Source: Macrolepiota albuminosa
Taxonomy: Eukaryota > Basidiomycota > Agaricomycetes > Agaricales > Agaricaceae
Direction of reading: 5' to 3'
Length of the DNA: 64,000 bases
NCBI GenBank assembly: GCA_027475525.1
Contig: JAMWFC010000054.1
Coordinates: 868,001-932,000, forward strand
The notes under the pieces were generated by a model. The model searched no databases. It was given only the letters and a program-made list of their open reading frames with translations, and was not told the DNA's origin. Shown here piece after piece: positions 32,680 through 42,545 of the stretch; position 1 is the stretch's first letter; every line of letters begins with the position of its first letter. The position numbers were made by a program, and so were the translations under genes.

Positions 32680-33080
32680 GAGTCGCGAAGTGCGTACCAA
32701 ACTTATAGCACGCGAATACCAGGCGTGCCAGTCGAAGCGTACCAAACGAGGCGTACCAGTCAAACAGAGGGCACGCAATATCCAAGTAACAGTTATGCAA
32801 AGTATGTAATATCAAGACTAGCGAATACAGTGGGGGGCTAGGCTATAAGTACTACGGGAACGTGTCTCGGGGTTCCGGGGTGTCTAGGATGAGTTCCGGG
32901 GGCCATTGAGTAGCGGGCAGGGACTGTATACCGGGATCGCGCGTGTGGGCCGCGCGATCAATTGGCGCGGGTGGAGCCGTGATGCGTGATGGGATCGTTG
33001 ATCGGGGCTGGTGGCGGCTGATGGCGGTCCTTGATGCGCGTGATGGCGGTGCCGGCGGTCGTGATGGCGGGGCGTGTCTT

Positions 33081-33233
33081 GTGGGGTCGGAGGGAGGGTC
33101 CCGGAGGGTGTTCCGGGGGTGTCCCGGGGTGGGCCCGGAGGGAAGGGGTCGTGACATTGTGGGGTCGGAGGGAGGGTCCCGGAGGGTGTTCCGGGGTGTC
33201 CCGGGGTGGGCCCGGAGGGAAGGGGTCGTGACA
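33081..33233. repeat. 77/78-bp tandem duplication at the end of the 5' LTR of C (2)
   Basis: GTGGGGTCGGAGGG recurs at 33081 and 33159; one G of a homopolymer differs, so the period falls from 78 to 77. It ends exactly at the LTR-host junction. Confidence 0.9.
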
Positions 33234-35657
33234 GCCTCCTCATCCCGTTCGTCAGCAAAGTTGGGATATTTGGGGTCTTCTGGGGGTTCCTCAGGGCTTG
33301 GCACATTGCCCGGGTCGTTGGCGGCTACGGCGGCGTTGAGTTGGGCCTGGGGGCAGGCGCCGCTGCTGGGGTTAGTATGGGGTGGGCCGCAACTCACTGG
33401 GGGTCGGCTGCCAGGGAACATGGGGGGACTGAGGTTTTGAATTTGGGGGTTGGGAGTTTTGCTGGAGGGCCATGGGGGTCCTCCCCTAGGGTTGCAGGGG
33501 GCTCGGGAGTTCGAATACTCGCTGCGGTCTTTCCAGTAGCATTGGTCAATCTGCATGACGAGGGCCTTGTATCCGTCATAGGAGGGTTGTTTCGGGGCGA
33601 GTCGGAGGACATCCTTGATTCATTGTGGCAGTGCACGGCAGAGGGCATACTGGAGGGCGCTGTAATTCCAACCTGTCTTGTAAGCTTCCTTCTCAAAACG
33701 TATGATGAAGGTGGTGAAGCGTTCTTCAGAGCGCATCTGGAGGTTGAAGAAATTGTCCTCGGCCTCAGCCACAGTGTTGTAGATCCCGAACTTTCCGGAG
33801 AACTTGTCGACAAAGGCTTGCCAGCAAGAGAGTGCCAGGTTGTTGGGGTCGAACTGAATGAGGGCCGTGTAGTGGTCGAAGGCGATCCCCTGGAGGTACG
33901 AGGTGGCAAAGGCCACCCAGAAGCTGTCAACCTGAAAAGTGAGTGGCTTTGCCTGAAACGTGTTAAGACATTGGATGAGGAATGTATGCCATTTTCAGGG
34001 GTCCCGGTCCGTAAATGCATTGGGCTTTTGAATGTCCAGACGTCCTTTGCGGATGAGGGCGTCGCGAGCGTTGTCCGCTCCAGGAGCGTTGCAGGGAGGG
34101 GGGCCGGCATTGTAGTAGTAGTAATAATAGTTACCCCCCCCCTCTCCTTGTGAAGAAAAGGCACCGAGGGCAGGCCCCCACCCACCTGGAGGGCCTCCTC
34201 TGGGTGGCTCACCTGGTGGTCCATGCCCAGGGGGCCCGTTGTCCCAGGGGGGTTCGTTCTGACCGGGGGGAGGCCTGGGGGTCGTCCTCGAGGCTCGGCT
34301 GGGGGTGGCGGAGGCAGTCGGGGAGGGTTCAGTGGTGTCGGGTCGATCTGAGGAGGGCCAGGTGCCGGGTCGGGTGCCAGGTTGTGTGGGGTACATTCAA
34401 CCTGGGATGGTCACGCTTGCATCGGAGGCCATGGAGGGTTCCGCAGGTCGAAGTGGGGTAGGAGGTCATGGCAGAAGTTGGGCTCCTGGAGGAGCCAGGG
34501 CTGACATGGGAGGCGGTGCCAGGATGGGCACAGGGCGTTGTTCATTGTTGCCGCGCATGAGCTCATCGATGTAGCACAGCGTGTCATCCGTGTTAGGGGT
34601 GTCCGCCCGGGGTCTATTGGAGGTCGTCGGGAGTGGGGGTCAGGCATTGTCTGTTCATGGGAGCGGTTCCAGGGGTCTCTGGAGCTGTCCCCAGGTCTTG
34701 AAGGTGCTAGGAACGGAGTTAGCCCTACGGCGAGTTGACAAGCCTACCATGCAGGCAGCGGGCTGATCGAATAGCCCTCCCATCAGGTTGAGGGACCATA
34801 GTATGGCCAAGGCATTTTGTCACTCTTCCCGTTGTCGTTGCTCTGGAGTGGGGACCGTGGGAGCTGCCAGGGCCGGTTCTGGGGGTTCCTGCCAGATGTG
34901 AATCGAGCGGCCCAGGTCTGCGGGGTCGTTGAGGGGTTGAGGGGAGGGGGACGTGTGGACTTTGTCAAGCAGTTGTTGCAATTCTTTGCGGAGGATTGTG
35001 TTGTGTCTATACTTTACCATAGTCTGCTCTGGGAGTTCTCCTTGCATGAGGCAATCCCCGAAAGTCCTCTGGAGTGCCTGCAAAGTCGTCGTGTCCGAAT
35101 TTTGTGAGTAGTGTCCTTGCCTGTTCTGCAAAGTCCTCCGGCGAGATCCTGAGCAAGCGGAGCACTTTGTCCTGTTGCCATTCATAGTCCTCAAGACGTT
35201 GTCGTCCCATTGGCGAGGGAGGGGTCCGAGCAGGTGGGGCAGCGGTCGGGTAGTGTCAAGGGGGATAGTTGTAGTTGAGAGGTCCCTGGGGTTGGGGGGC
35301 AGGGCGCTGGTAACCGTAATAGGGGGTGGGTGCAAAGGGGCCCTCGCTGGGGAGTACCGAGTGAGGTCTACTAGAAACTGGTGGTGTCTCCGGCAGGCCT
35401 CCGGGGATGCTCCAGTACAAGGGGACCTCCATGGGTCGTGCCATGGCTAGGTTGGGCAGAGGGGCCCAGCTGGCTGAGGGCTCCAGATCATAGAGAGATG
35501 GGTCAGGGGCCCAGTGGCAGTGGAGGTATTGGAGTTCGTACAGGAGAGGTGGATAGGCGGGGTGGGGAGTCTGTGCAGAGTAGTGATTGGGGACTGGGCA
35601 CCTGTAAGGGTCAGTCTGGTAGCCTGTGGGGTAGTAGATATGAGTATACATAGCCAT
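33234..35657 (-). pseudogene. gag of D, right part
   Basis: ATG at 35657 (MAMYTHIYYPTG). Capsid frame 33916-33620 reads MAFATSYLQGIAFDHYTALI, FVDKFSGKFGIYNT and GWNYSALQYALCRALPQ, closely matching C. Stops and frameshifts occur in the Pro-rich arm and after the capsid. The end (acidic PNFADERDEEA) is cut at 33234 by element C; the zinc knuckle lies at 21361-21490. Confidence 0.8.
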
Positions 35658-35690
35658 CAAGAACGGTGTAAGGAGGGAGTCTTGATATTA

Positions 35691-36546
35691 TGTCAGGTTC
35701 TGCTGAGTTGGGGGCTTTCTGGGAAAGCAATGCCCTTACAAGGCGGACTTGATCTACGGATACTCGGGTGTCTGGAACTCCAGGGCTAGGACTCTGGGGT
35801 TCAAGACACGGACAGGGGTGCGGACTTGATCTACGGATACTCGGGTGTCTGGAACTCCAGGGCTAGGACTCTGGGGTTCAAGACACGGACAGGGGTGATC
35901 CTGGGAGAGGGGACTTGATCCGGGGATTTGGGTTTTGGGTAGCTGAGGGCTGGGTGGGGGTCGAGTCGTGAACTGGGGGTTCTAAAACAAGACCGGGTTA
36001 ACAAATTATAAGTCACAAAGTGTGTACCAAACTTAGAGCACGCGATTATTCGAGCGTGCCAGTCAAAGCATGCCAGTCAGTGCGTACCAGTCAAGCAGAG
36101 GGCACGCAACAATTCAAGTTAATATCAAGACTAGCAATTACAACAGGGGGCTACACTATAAGTACTACGGGGTCAGGCCTGGGTTCCTGGGGTTCTGGGG
36201 TATCTGGGATAAGTTCTGAGGTCATTGAGTAGCAGGAGGGAGACTGTATACCGGGATCACGCATGTGGGGCGCGCGATCAATTGGTGCGGAGTGAGCTGT
36301 GATGCGTGATGCATGATGGCCCAGAAGCGGTTGCCATGATCTGGTCATGATCGGAGGTTGATGGTGGCTGATCCTGGATCCATGATGCGTGGTTGCTAGG
36401 GTGCTGGGTGATGGCGGTCCTTGATGCGTGTGATGGCGGTGTCGGTAGCTGTGATGGCGGGGCGCATTCTGCAGGGTTGGAGGGAGGGTCCTGGATGGGG
36501 TTCTGGGGGTGTCTCAGGGTGGATCCAGAGGGGAGGGGTCGTGACA
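35691..36546 (-). repeat. 5' LTR of D
   Basis: 856 bp including one 77-bp duplication. It starts TGTCAGGTTCTGCTGAG and ends GTGACA, followed by CAAGG, which lies inside the gag of element E. Confidence 0.88.
35743..35896. repeat. 77-bp tandem duplication in the 5' LTR of D
   Basis: GCGGACTTGATCTACGG recurs at 35743 and 35820; absent from the 3' LTR of D. Confidence 0.95.
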
Positions 36547-37101
36547 CAAGGGGAAGAACTCTGTCCAAAACTCCTTCTCAAACTGATCCCAACTTCCAAA
36601 ACTCTCCACTCCTCCAGGGCGTCGAAAGACTTGTAGCGCGTATGTCAAAGCTTGCCCAGACTTCATGTAAGAAAGAACCCAAGCAATCTTGAGAGCATCA
36701 GAGGGAAAGGCCTCACCACTGAGCTGAATATAGGTGATGCAGGACTGCAGGAAACGCTCGCCTATCGCTTGGTCACCATTGAATGCGTCTGGGAGTGCTG
36801 GGCGAGGAAGATTGGCATGAACTGGAGGGGAGGCCCCAAAGCGAGGGACTGGGGGTGTGCCAGCCCTAACTGGAGGTGCCTGGAGAGGGGTAGGAGTGAG
36901 AGGGAGGCACTCTAAGAGGGCCTGAAGGGAATGGGAGATGGTGTCTGTGGCCTGATGTAATCCAGCAAGTTCAGTGGTGTGGAGGGTGAGGGAAGCTTGA
37001 GTAGTCTGCAACTGAGTCTCCAGAGCAAGCAAGCAACCCCAGGCATCATCCTGAGGGGCAGAAGCATCCAGAGGAGTGTCTGAGGGGGCTGGTTGGGTCA
37101 T
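36547..37101 (-). pseudogene. gag N-terminal part of Gypsy element E, truncated by D
   Basis: ATG at 37101 (MTQPAPSDTPLDASAPQDD). About 185 codons are open: a coiled-coil-prone arm (LLALETQLQTTQASLTLHTTE), a Pro-rich linker, then the capsid start LPDAFNGDQAIGERFLQSC, YIQLSGEAFPSDALKIAWVL and SYMKSGQALTYALQVF, ending WDQFEKEFWTEFFPL at the junction with the D LTR. This pattern is typical of fungal Ty3/Gypsy capsids of another family. The rest of E is not found beyond D's other end. Confidence 0.8.
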
Positions 37102-37573
37102 AGAAGCAACAGAGGGGCAGGGAGTAATCCAGTGGGGGAGGTGTTGGAGTATGACTCCAGTCAGCGCTTGCAGGCAGCGCGGTAATTATTTCATTTACAA
37201 TTTCTTGATTACCTATTATTTATTTATTTGTTATGTTGCGCCACCACAGCGCAACAATTTGTTATTTGTCAATCTTTATCCTCAAACCTTATTTCACAGT
37301 ATAAATACGGCCATCAACGAACGTACTCCTCAGTTGTTTCACTGGCTACGTCGTGAACTCTGAGGGGTACGTCGGCCGTTACTTACGCAAATTACTTCTA
37401 CTTACAAGAACCTGTAGATATTAGTATCTTACAATACTCTACAGGTAATAAAGTTGTTTCACCGGCTACGTCGTGAACTCTGAGGGATATTAGTATCTTA
37501 CAATACTCTACAGGAGGGACCTAAAGGGGCAAGAGAGGGCTCAAGCAGGCTGAAGGGGGCTCCCAGACCAAAA
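37102..37573 (-). other. Leader of E with short LTR-like repeats
   Basis: Directly inside the E LTR the - strand reads TTTTGGTCTGGGAGCC, the primer-binding position. The leader contains an A/T-rich insert (37234-37514). On the - strand a TGTAGAGTATTG start (about 37439) to GCGCAACA end (37234) could be a short LTR of about 205 bp, preceded by a second, internally deleted copy (about 37445-37514). An 8-bp perfect inverted repeat TGTTGCGC/GCGCAACA lies at 37234-37256, and a TATAAATA at about 37300. Confidence 0.45.
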
Positions 37574-38090
37574 TGTAGAGACTTGTTCTGCTGTAAGGGC
37601 GACCTCTAGAGGCTGTGGCTCAGTCACACAGCTGGCAGAGGGAGATCCAAAGTGTATTAGAATATATACTGACAATATCAAGGTAGCTACTCACCTGGCA
37701 GAGGGAGATCTAAAGAGAACAAGTCTAGGGATTCCCTATGCCAGGTTGGACGCTTCTGGGGCCTCTGAAGCATGGGAAACAACTGTACAGTACAACAAAA
37801 CCTTAAAAACTCGAAAATTGCCTACACAAACACTTGTACAAATAAGGGGAAAACTCTGGCAAACTCTGGCTTATATAAGCGGTCTGGAAGCGGTGCTGAG
37901 TGGGCCTACACTTGTCTGAATGGTGGCTAAAGAACCAGAGCATCTCAAGGGCTGAGAGTAGTACTAACAGATAGTATTGAAAGAATAGAAACAGTAAAAT
38001 GAAATAATGTCAGAAGAAATAAGAGAATGAATAGAACAAGAGTGAAGAGATAAGGAGTGAGAAAAGGAAGAAATGAGGAGTCCCCTGACA
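37574..38090 (-). repeat. 5' LTR of element E
   Basis: 517 bp; on the - strand it starts TGTCAGGGGACTCC and ends GTCTCTACA. It is homologous, in opposite orientation, to 43542-44045. It inserted into a small gene on the same strand whose coding sequence stops at 38091. Confidence 0.85.
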
Positions 38091-38425
38091 GCACCTGAAA
38101 AATCTGACTCCAGTTCTTCTCCATACCAAAACGGGTCAACAGCAGGTCATTGTTCCAAATCTCACAAGCCGCACAAAGTAGCTGACAGCAACGACCTAAC
38201 TCAATGACGCCACCGGTCAGTCTGGGCACACCGACCGCCAGGTAGTGGTGGAAGAACGAGGTAGCGCGTTCCAGGAAAGTGGGGGGCCACCGGTCAGTCT
38301 GGGCACACCGACCGCCAGGTAGTGGTGGAAGAACGAGGTAGCGCGTTCCAGGAAAGTGGGGGATCAATCATGACATGAGCACAATCACAGCAGGGAGTCC
38401 ACACGATGCCGGTTGGGCTTTCCAT
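38091..38425 (-). pseudogene. 5' fragment of an unrecognised gene cut by LTR E
   Basis: ATG at 38425 (MESPTGIVWTPCCDCAHVMI) with TATAAATT about 40 bp upstream (38461-38468). The frame is apparently lost in the 77-bp duplication, whose copies differ in a C run (five against six). With the six-C version the frame reads into FLERATSFFHHYLAVG, VPRLTGGVIELGRCCQLLC and WNNDLLLTRFGMEKNWSQIF before LTR E. A Cys-rich N-terminus (C-C-x-C) is visible. No family recognised; it may be a host gene or another element-borne gene. Confidence 0.5.
38210..38363. repeat. 77-bp tandem duplication in the gene fragment next to LTR E
   Basis: CCACCGGTCAGTCTGG recurs at 38210 and 38287. The copies differ by one base in a G run, which decides whether the gene reads through. 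Confidence 0.93.
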
Positions 38426-38460
38426 CGCGAAGACTGATGAGATGCTGTCAAGGCATGGGC

Positions 38461-38468
38461 AATTTATA
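38461..38468 (-). promoter_or_regulatory. TATA box upstream of the 38425 start
   Basis: The - strand reads TATAAATT, 36-43 bp before the ATG, inside CCTATAAATTGCCC. Spacing fits a short 5' leader. Confidence 0.45.
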
Positions 38469-38856
38469 GGACTCGGACAGTGTTTCAACTAGCAACAGCA
38501 TGGGAGGGCACTTCTCAAGGGGCTTGGACCCTGACGCAGACACGAACCAATAGGATGCCCTTGACTCATTTTTAGGTCGCACAAAGAGGAAGTTAACCTT
38601 CGAGATCTAGCGCTTATAGCCACCATCACCAAATAACCACAAGCGATCAGTAGCACTTTATTTCCTATACATGAAAACTTCTTGCATGAATTGACTTATT
38701 TTTCTACAGATGATACCTATTTCTTCTTAGGCTGGCGCGATATTGGCTATTGGATCGCGCTAGTAATAGGGGTTTTCTACGCTATGATGATTTACTGAGC
38801 GTTTCTCCTTTTTCTTACTTTGTATTTGATTACTTACAAACTGACAATTTTGGAAC
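38469..38856. other. Unassigned A/T-rich stretch
   Basis: I see no gene or recognisable element here. It may be the degraded end of the sense pol of element X, since a purine tract follows directly. Confidence 0.3.
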
Positions 38857-38869
38857 AAAGGGGGGGGAG
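38857..38869 (+). other. Internal polypurine tract of element X
   Basis: AAAGGGGGGGGAG on the + strand, about 80 bp before the stop codon of the antisense gene and 2.7 kb upstream of the tract that borders LTR X. It could be a second plus-strand primer or the relic of an older LTR boundary. Confidence 0.4.
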
Positions 38870-38951
38870 TGTTTATTTTTAGTAGGGCTATCACAAAACT
38901 ACGTATCAAAATTTACAAGTCCACAAAATTTGAAGTGCTAAAGGCCGGCGA

Positions 38952-41404
38952 CTACGCATCAGACTCGAAGGGGGCTGGATCACCCAAAGGAAGCAAGTCC
39001 CCGTCCTGAATGGCATTACTCGCTTGCCACTCGAGCGCATCAGTGATGTCATCATGGAGCTCAAGCAGGAGGAGCTCACGGCACGCTAAGGTGGAGACAC
39101 AAGGACGTAAGAGGGCGAGTTTGCTACCAATGATGTCGGTCACGTCCTCGACCTGGCAAAGTTGTTGACGGAAATTGGCGGCAGGACAAAGGGGAGTGAC
39201 GGGATAAGAGAACTCGTCCCAAGCCAAGGGTAGGTGTTGCTGGAAACGCACATGGCAGGGGGAGGAGTCCAGAAGGGATCGAACTTAGCGGAGGTCAGAG
39301 AAAAGACGAACTAACTAAGAAATGCAGACTTACTCAAACAGTTATGGGAGTATGGGGGGTCCATTTGTGGCGCTCATCACCTGGGGACATGGCCCTAGCG
39401 GAAGAAAGGTGGATGCCATAAGAGGGCAAGTACCTCCAGTGGCGACGGCGCTCGCCCTGAGCCACTAAGGTTCCTTCAGACTCAGGCGTGGTGGAAGACT
39501 CGTGAGTACTGGGGAAGGAAGAGAGGCTGCTAGAAGGAGTAAGAGACGGAGTAATAGGAAGGGCGATGGGGAGGTGCTAGCTGCGATAGGCTCAGGAGCA
39601 GAGGTAGCACCAGCAACAGACATTACGATATCTTTGGCAGGAGGGATATTCACGACGATGGGAAGCGAAGGAGTAGGGGACCTGGCGACAAAAAAGTTAG
39701 TGCTACTGAAAAGGGACACACAAGGACTACACACCAATTACCACTGGGGCCGCTCTGATAAGGGTTAGTGGCAATAGGGGGAGTAAGGCAAAGCAGAAGA
39801 GTGCGTACCGCCAACAGCGCATCAGTGTTGACTACGGGCCCAGCCTCATCGTCATTCTTGCCCTCAGCATCCCTCTTGGTATCCTCGCCTTCATCAGTAG
39901 ACGACTCGGTAGAAGACAAGACCATGGGAGTAGCAGGTGCTAGCTCCCGGCGCTTACCAGGACTCTTGCTAGAAGAGGCGACAATGGGCTTATGCTTTGA
40001 AGAGATGGGACGACAGGGAGAGCGGGCAAAGGGGGTCGCCACAGTGGTGCCATCTTGGGTGATGGGAAGTGCTAGGCTTGCAGCGCTAATCACAGTGGGC
40101 TGACAAGTAGCAGCCAGATTGCGTTGCTGCAGCATGAAGGCCTGGGCGTTACGAACTAAGACTGCACGCTTGTAATTGCGTTGCATGATAGCGTCCCTAC
40201 CACGTTCACGAGTACGAATCCCATTGAAGGCACAGCCCTGTTTCAACGCATTGCAGCGGTAGCAGGGAAGAGAGGCGGTAGGAAACCAGCAACCCTCGGG
40301 ATCATTCTCAGACCAGCATTTATCGCACTGAGAAAGAAGTTAGCAACGTCATCAACCTTTCAGGGACGAACAAGCACTTACCACGCCAATCTTCAAGTAC
40401 TTGGACACTAGCTGGGAGGCCGGTATCAATAATGGTAGTATCGCAACGAAGGCGCAACAAATCACGAAGCTCCATGTCGGTAAACATAGTCTGGTTGGGT
40501 GCCTAAGGAGGGCTCGATCAGGCGCTAGAGACAAGTGATCTTAAAAGGAAACACTTATGACATATAAAGGGGCAACACAAGCAGGGAGATTGATCTGAGA
40601 AGCAAAGTTAGTAGAAGAACTAGAGGCAGGAAAACAAGGATGCACGGTACGTTTGGGAGGGCTAGCGAGAGTAGGAGGTGCGCGATTAATGACAATGGCA
40701 AAGTTATGGGGGGAAGGCGAGAAATAGTATGGGTGGGTCCGGGCCATAGCTCACTGGTGGTAACAGCAATCCGTTTGATGGCCGAATGAGGAGGCGCAGT
40801 ACAAGTGGGAGAAGCGACAATAGGCGCAGTATGAGCAGGAGAAGCATCGCCACAAAAAGGACTACCAAGAACAGGAGGAGGCAGAACAGAGACAGGAGCA
40901 GCAGGAGCAGCCAGATCAGAAGGAACGGTAGAAGCTGACGGAACACTAGGGAGACTGGCGATGGTGGGCCACGTAGCAACCAACTACTCAGGGTTAATAT
41001 TGGAAATGTGAGAAAGAAGAAGAGAAACTTACTTTGCCAACCTTGGTGCTAGCTAGCAGGGTGTCGATCTCGTCGGACAGAGAAGGAGCCTAATATGGGC
41101 GCTCAACCTTAGTGCCACAAATCCAAAATCAAACCTAAAAACTTATGAACAAGTCCACGAACAGTCGTAACCAATCGGCACCCTCATATTCACGGTACCG
41201 AGCCATGCACCATTTACAAACCTCAACGCCCCATGCTCAGGAACTGTCAGAGCCACAGACCACGAGCCAGCGCTGATAGAGTTGCATAATGCCAGGGACG
41301 GTTTGTGGCGCATTGGTGGGACCAACAGACTTAGCACGATCAAATAAATAGGAGGCCTTAGCCAGGAAATTGTGGAGAGCAGAGGCATTGAAAGGAGTGG
41401 ACAT
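38952..41404 (-). CDS. Antisense multi-exon gene of element X: paired Cys-cluster protein
   Basis: Exon model is tentative. A TATA-like CATAAAAG lies about 50 bp before the ATG at 41404 (MSTPFNASALHNFLAKASYL). Coding blocks follow: APSLSDEIDTLLASTK near 41090-41040 with a GTAAGT donor; LVATWPTIASLPSVPSAS (about 40990-40750, Pro/Ser-rich); MELRDLLRLRCDTTIIDTGL (about 40480-40385, GTAAGT donor); then 40320-39805 with CDKCWSENDPEGC and CYRCNALKQGCAFNGIRT (two C-x2-C units each followed by a third Cys), a basic SKSPGKRRE and an acidic stretch; and 39250-38952, IIGSKLALLRPCVSTLAC, ending ESDA. No named family. Position, orientation, introns and Cys pattern parallel the gene of element C, though overall similarity is weak. 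Confidence 0.55.
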
Positions 41405-41452
41405 GCTGGAAAGATGGGAAGAAAAACACGAGAAGGTGAAGTGCTGAAAACA

Positions 41453-41461
41453 ACTTTTATG
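41453..41461 (-). promoter_or_regulatory. TATA-like box of the antisense gene of X
   Basis: The - strand reads CATAAAAG about 50 bp before the ATG, within 100 bp of the element's polypurine tract. So the promoter of the antisense gene would lie between the gene and the 3' LTR. Confidence 0.4.
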
Positions 41462-41540
41462 AGGCGCCAGCGGCATCATATGGACCGTAGCGCAGTCAAA
41501 TTAATGACAGCGTTTGACTGAGGACAGTCAATTTTTCAGT

Positions 41541-41550
41541 TGGGGGGAGA
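41541..41550 (+). other. Polypurine tract of element X
   Basis: TGGGGGGAGA immediately precedes the TG start of LTR X1. Confidence 0.7.
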
Positions 41551-42545
41551 TGATAGGCTTCTACTTGGACTGAGCGCATCAAGAGACATTATAAGCCAAC
41601 CAACACCTGATGTACTGAGGACTCTAGCAACCAGTTGGGAATATAGAGCAGCCCTAGCTCTGGCAACCTACTACAGGACTTAGCCATTTACCCTAACCAC
41701 TAGCTACCAGGCCTTCAGCACACTCTATTCACCTATTCCAAGGACGAAGGAGGCTCATAATGTATAGCGCTAACACGACGGCAGGAGAGGACTCTAACTA
41801 AACCCCGATCACTTCCAGAAGGAGCCAGCAGCAGGTGCTGCCATTTGACAAGGCACTTCAATCAGAAGTCTAAAAGGATCAATGACAGTGGCACTGGATA
41901 TACTTAAATCCGACATCTGGACCTGTCAGGAACTGATACAATGAGTAGTGCTGACATTAGCGCTCACGGCATCTGTTGAGGATTTTCTCACCATACCCTG
42001 GAACAGCCTGGCCAATCGGAGTTATAATAAAAGTGAGCAGACTTGTACAATTCTAAGCCAATATAGAGTCGCCGCTGGTCACCATGGGTCATAACGCCGT
42101 TGGTCGCCGTCATCTATGTGCAAAAAGGTTGCCATTGACAGGTCGCCATTAGAGGAAACCACGAGGAGAGGTGCTAGGAGGTAGCGCTGCAGATGGACTT
42201 TTAGCTTGGCAAACACGGTAGCGCATAGTATATAAAATAGCTACTTTATATGTATATAACAACAAATTGTAACCTCTTGAGCACACAGTTACACTTAGCA
42301 TTCAAATCGCACTAGCTTTCTTTGACTTCACCACTAAGTCAGGTGCTAGCCTCGTCTATCTTGTCTTCGTTGTTTACGGTGCCACCTACAGGCACAATAC
42401 GCTGTGCTACTCGTCTTTTCTTCAATATCTTTGTTTAAACTACAATGCTTACCATCTGCCAGGTAGCCCCTGAAGCGCTATAATTTAGCGCATCATTTTA
42501 TCACCTCCGCTTGAGCGCACTGGGACCCTGTCAGGACTCCTCACA
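41551..42545 (+). repeat. LTR X1
   Basis: About 995 bp from TGATAGGCTTCTACTTGG to CTCACA. It matches, in reverse orientation, 54853-55841 (X2) over its length. It contains a strong TATA region, ATAGTATATAAAAT (42225-42238). Confidence 0.75.
42225..42238 (+). promoter_or_regulatory. TATA region of LTR X1
   Basis: ATAGTATATAAAAT about 320 bp before the LTR end, where a U3-R border would be expected. A nearly identical 30-bp stretch lies before the CR gene at 58404-58435. Confidence 0.55.

Larger units (their letters stand above)
21491..33233 (-). mobile_element. Ty3/Gypsy chromovirus copy C, young, nearly intact, with antisense gene
   Basis: LTRs at 21491-22220 and 32429-33233 are nearly identical apart from 77-bp duplications. 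Inside, on the - strand, are gag, zinc knuckle, two tandem retropepsins, RT, RNase H, integrase and chromodomain; on the + strand, next to the 3' LTR, is a spliced accessory gene. Most frame breaks fall on 77-bp duplications, so the underlying element may be intact. It is GC- and CpG-rich compared with D. It sits in the D gag at a GCCTC-like target: the right flank reads GCCTC and the left GCC-C. Confidence 0.93.
32429..33233 (-). repeat. 5' LTR of C
   Basis: 805 bp including two 77-bp-type duplications. It is near identical to the 3' LTR once these are ignored, which points to a recent insertion. Confidence 0.92.
14002..36546 (-). mobile_element. Ty3/Gypsy chromovirus family C/D, older copy D, split by copy C
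   Basis: Left (3') LTR 14002-14756 and right (5') LTR 35691-36546 enclose D's internal region in two blocks, 14757-21490 (zinc knuckle, proteases, RT, RNase H, integrase, chromodomain and a decayed antisense gene) and 33234-35690 (gag). Element C (21491-33233) fills the gap. Compared with C, D shows many CG to TG or CA changes, and catalytic codons are lost. The two outer flanks share no target duplication (CTGAT against CAAGG). Confidence 0.9.
38857..42545 (+). mobile_element. 3' part of LTR element X with an antisense gene
   Basis: The polypurine tract TGGGGGGAGA (41541-41550) is followed by LTR X1 starting TGATAGGCTTC, so the element reads on the + strand. Its gag-pol is not present in the window; what remains upstream of the tract is a multi-exon gene on the - strand (38952-41404). 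Homologous LTRs in reverse orientation lie at 54332-56382. Confidence 0.65.

Noticed and set aside
39502..40103. + strand frames at 39502-39768 and 39768-40103
   Set aside because: They overlap the better supported - strand exons of the X gene, which carry the Cys cluster.
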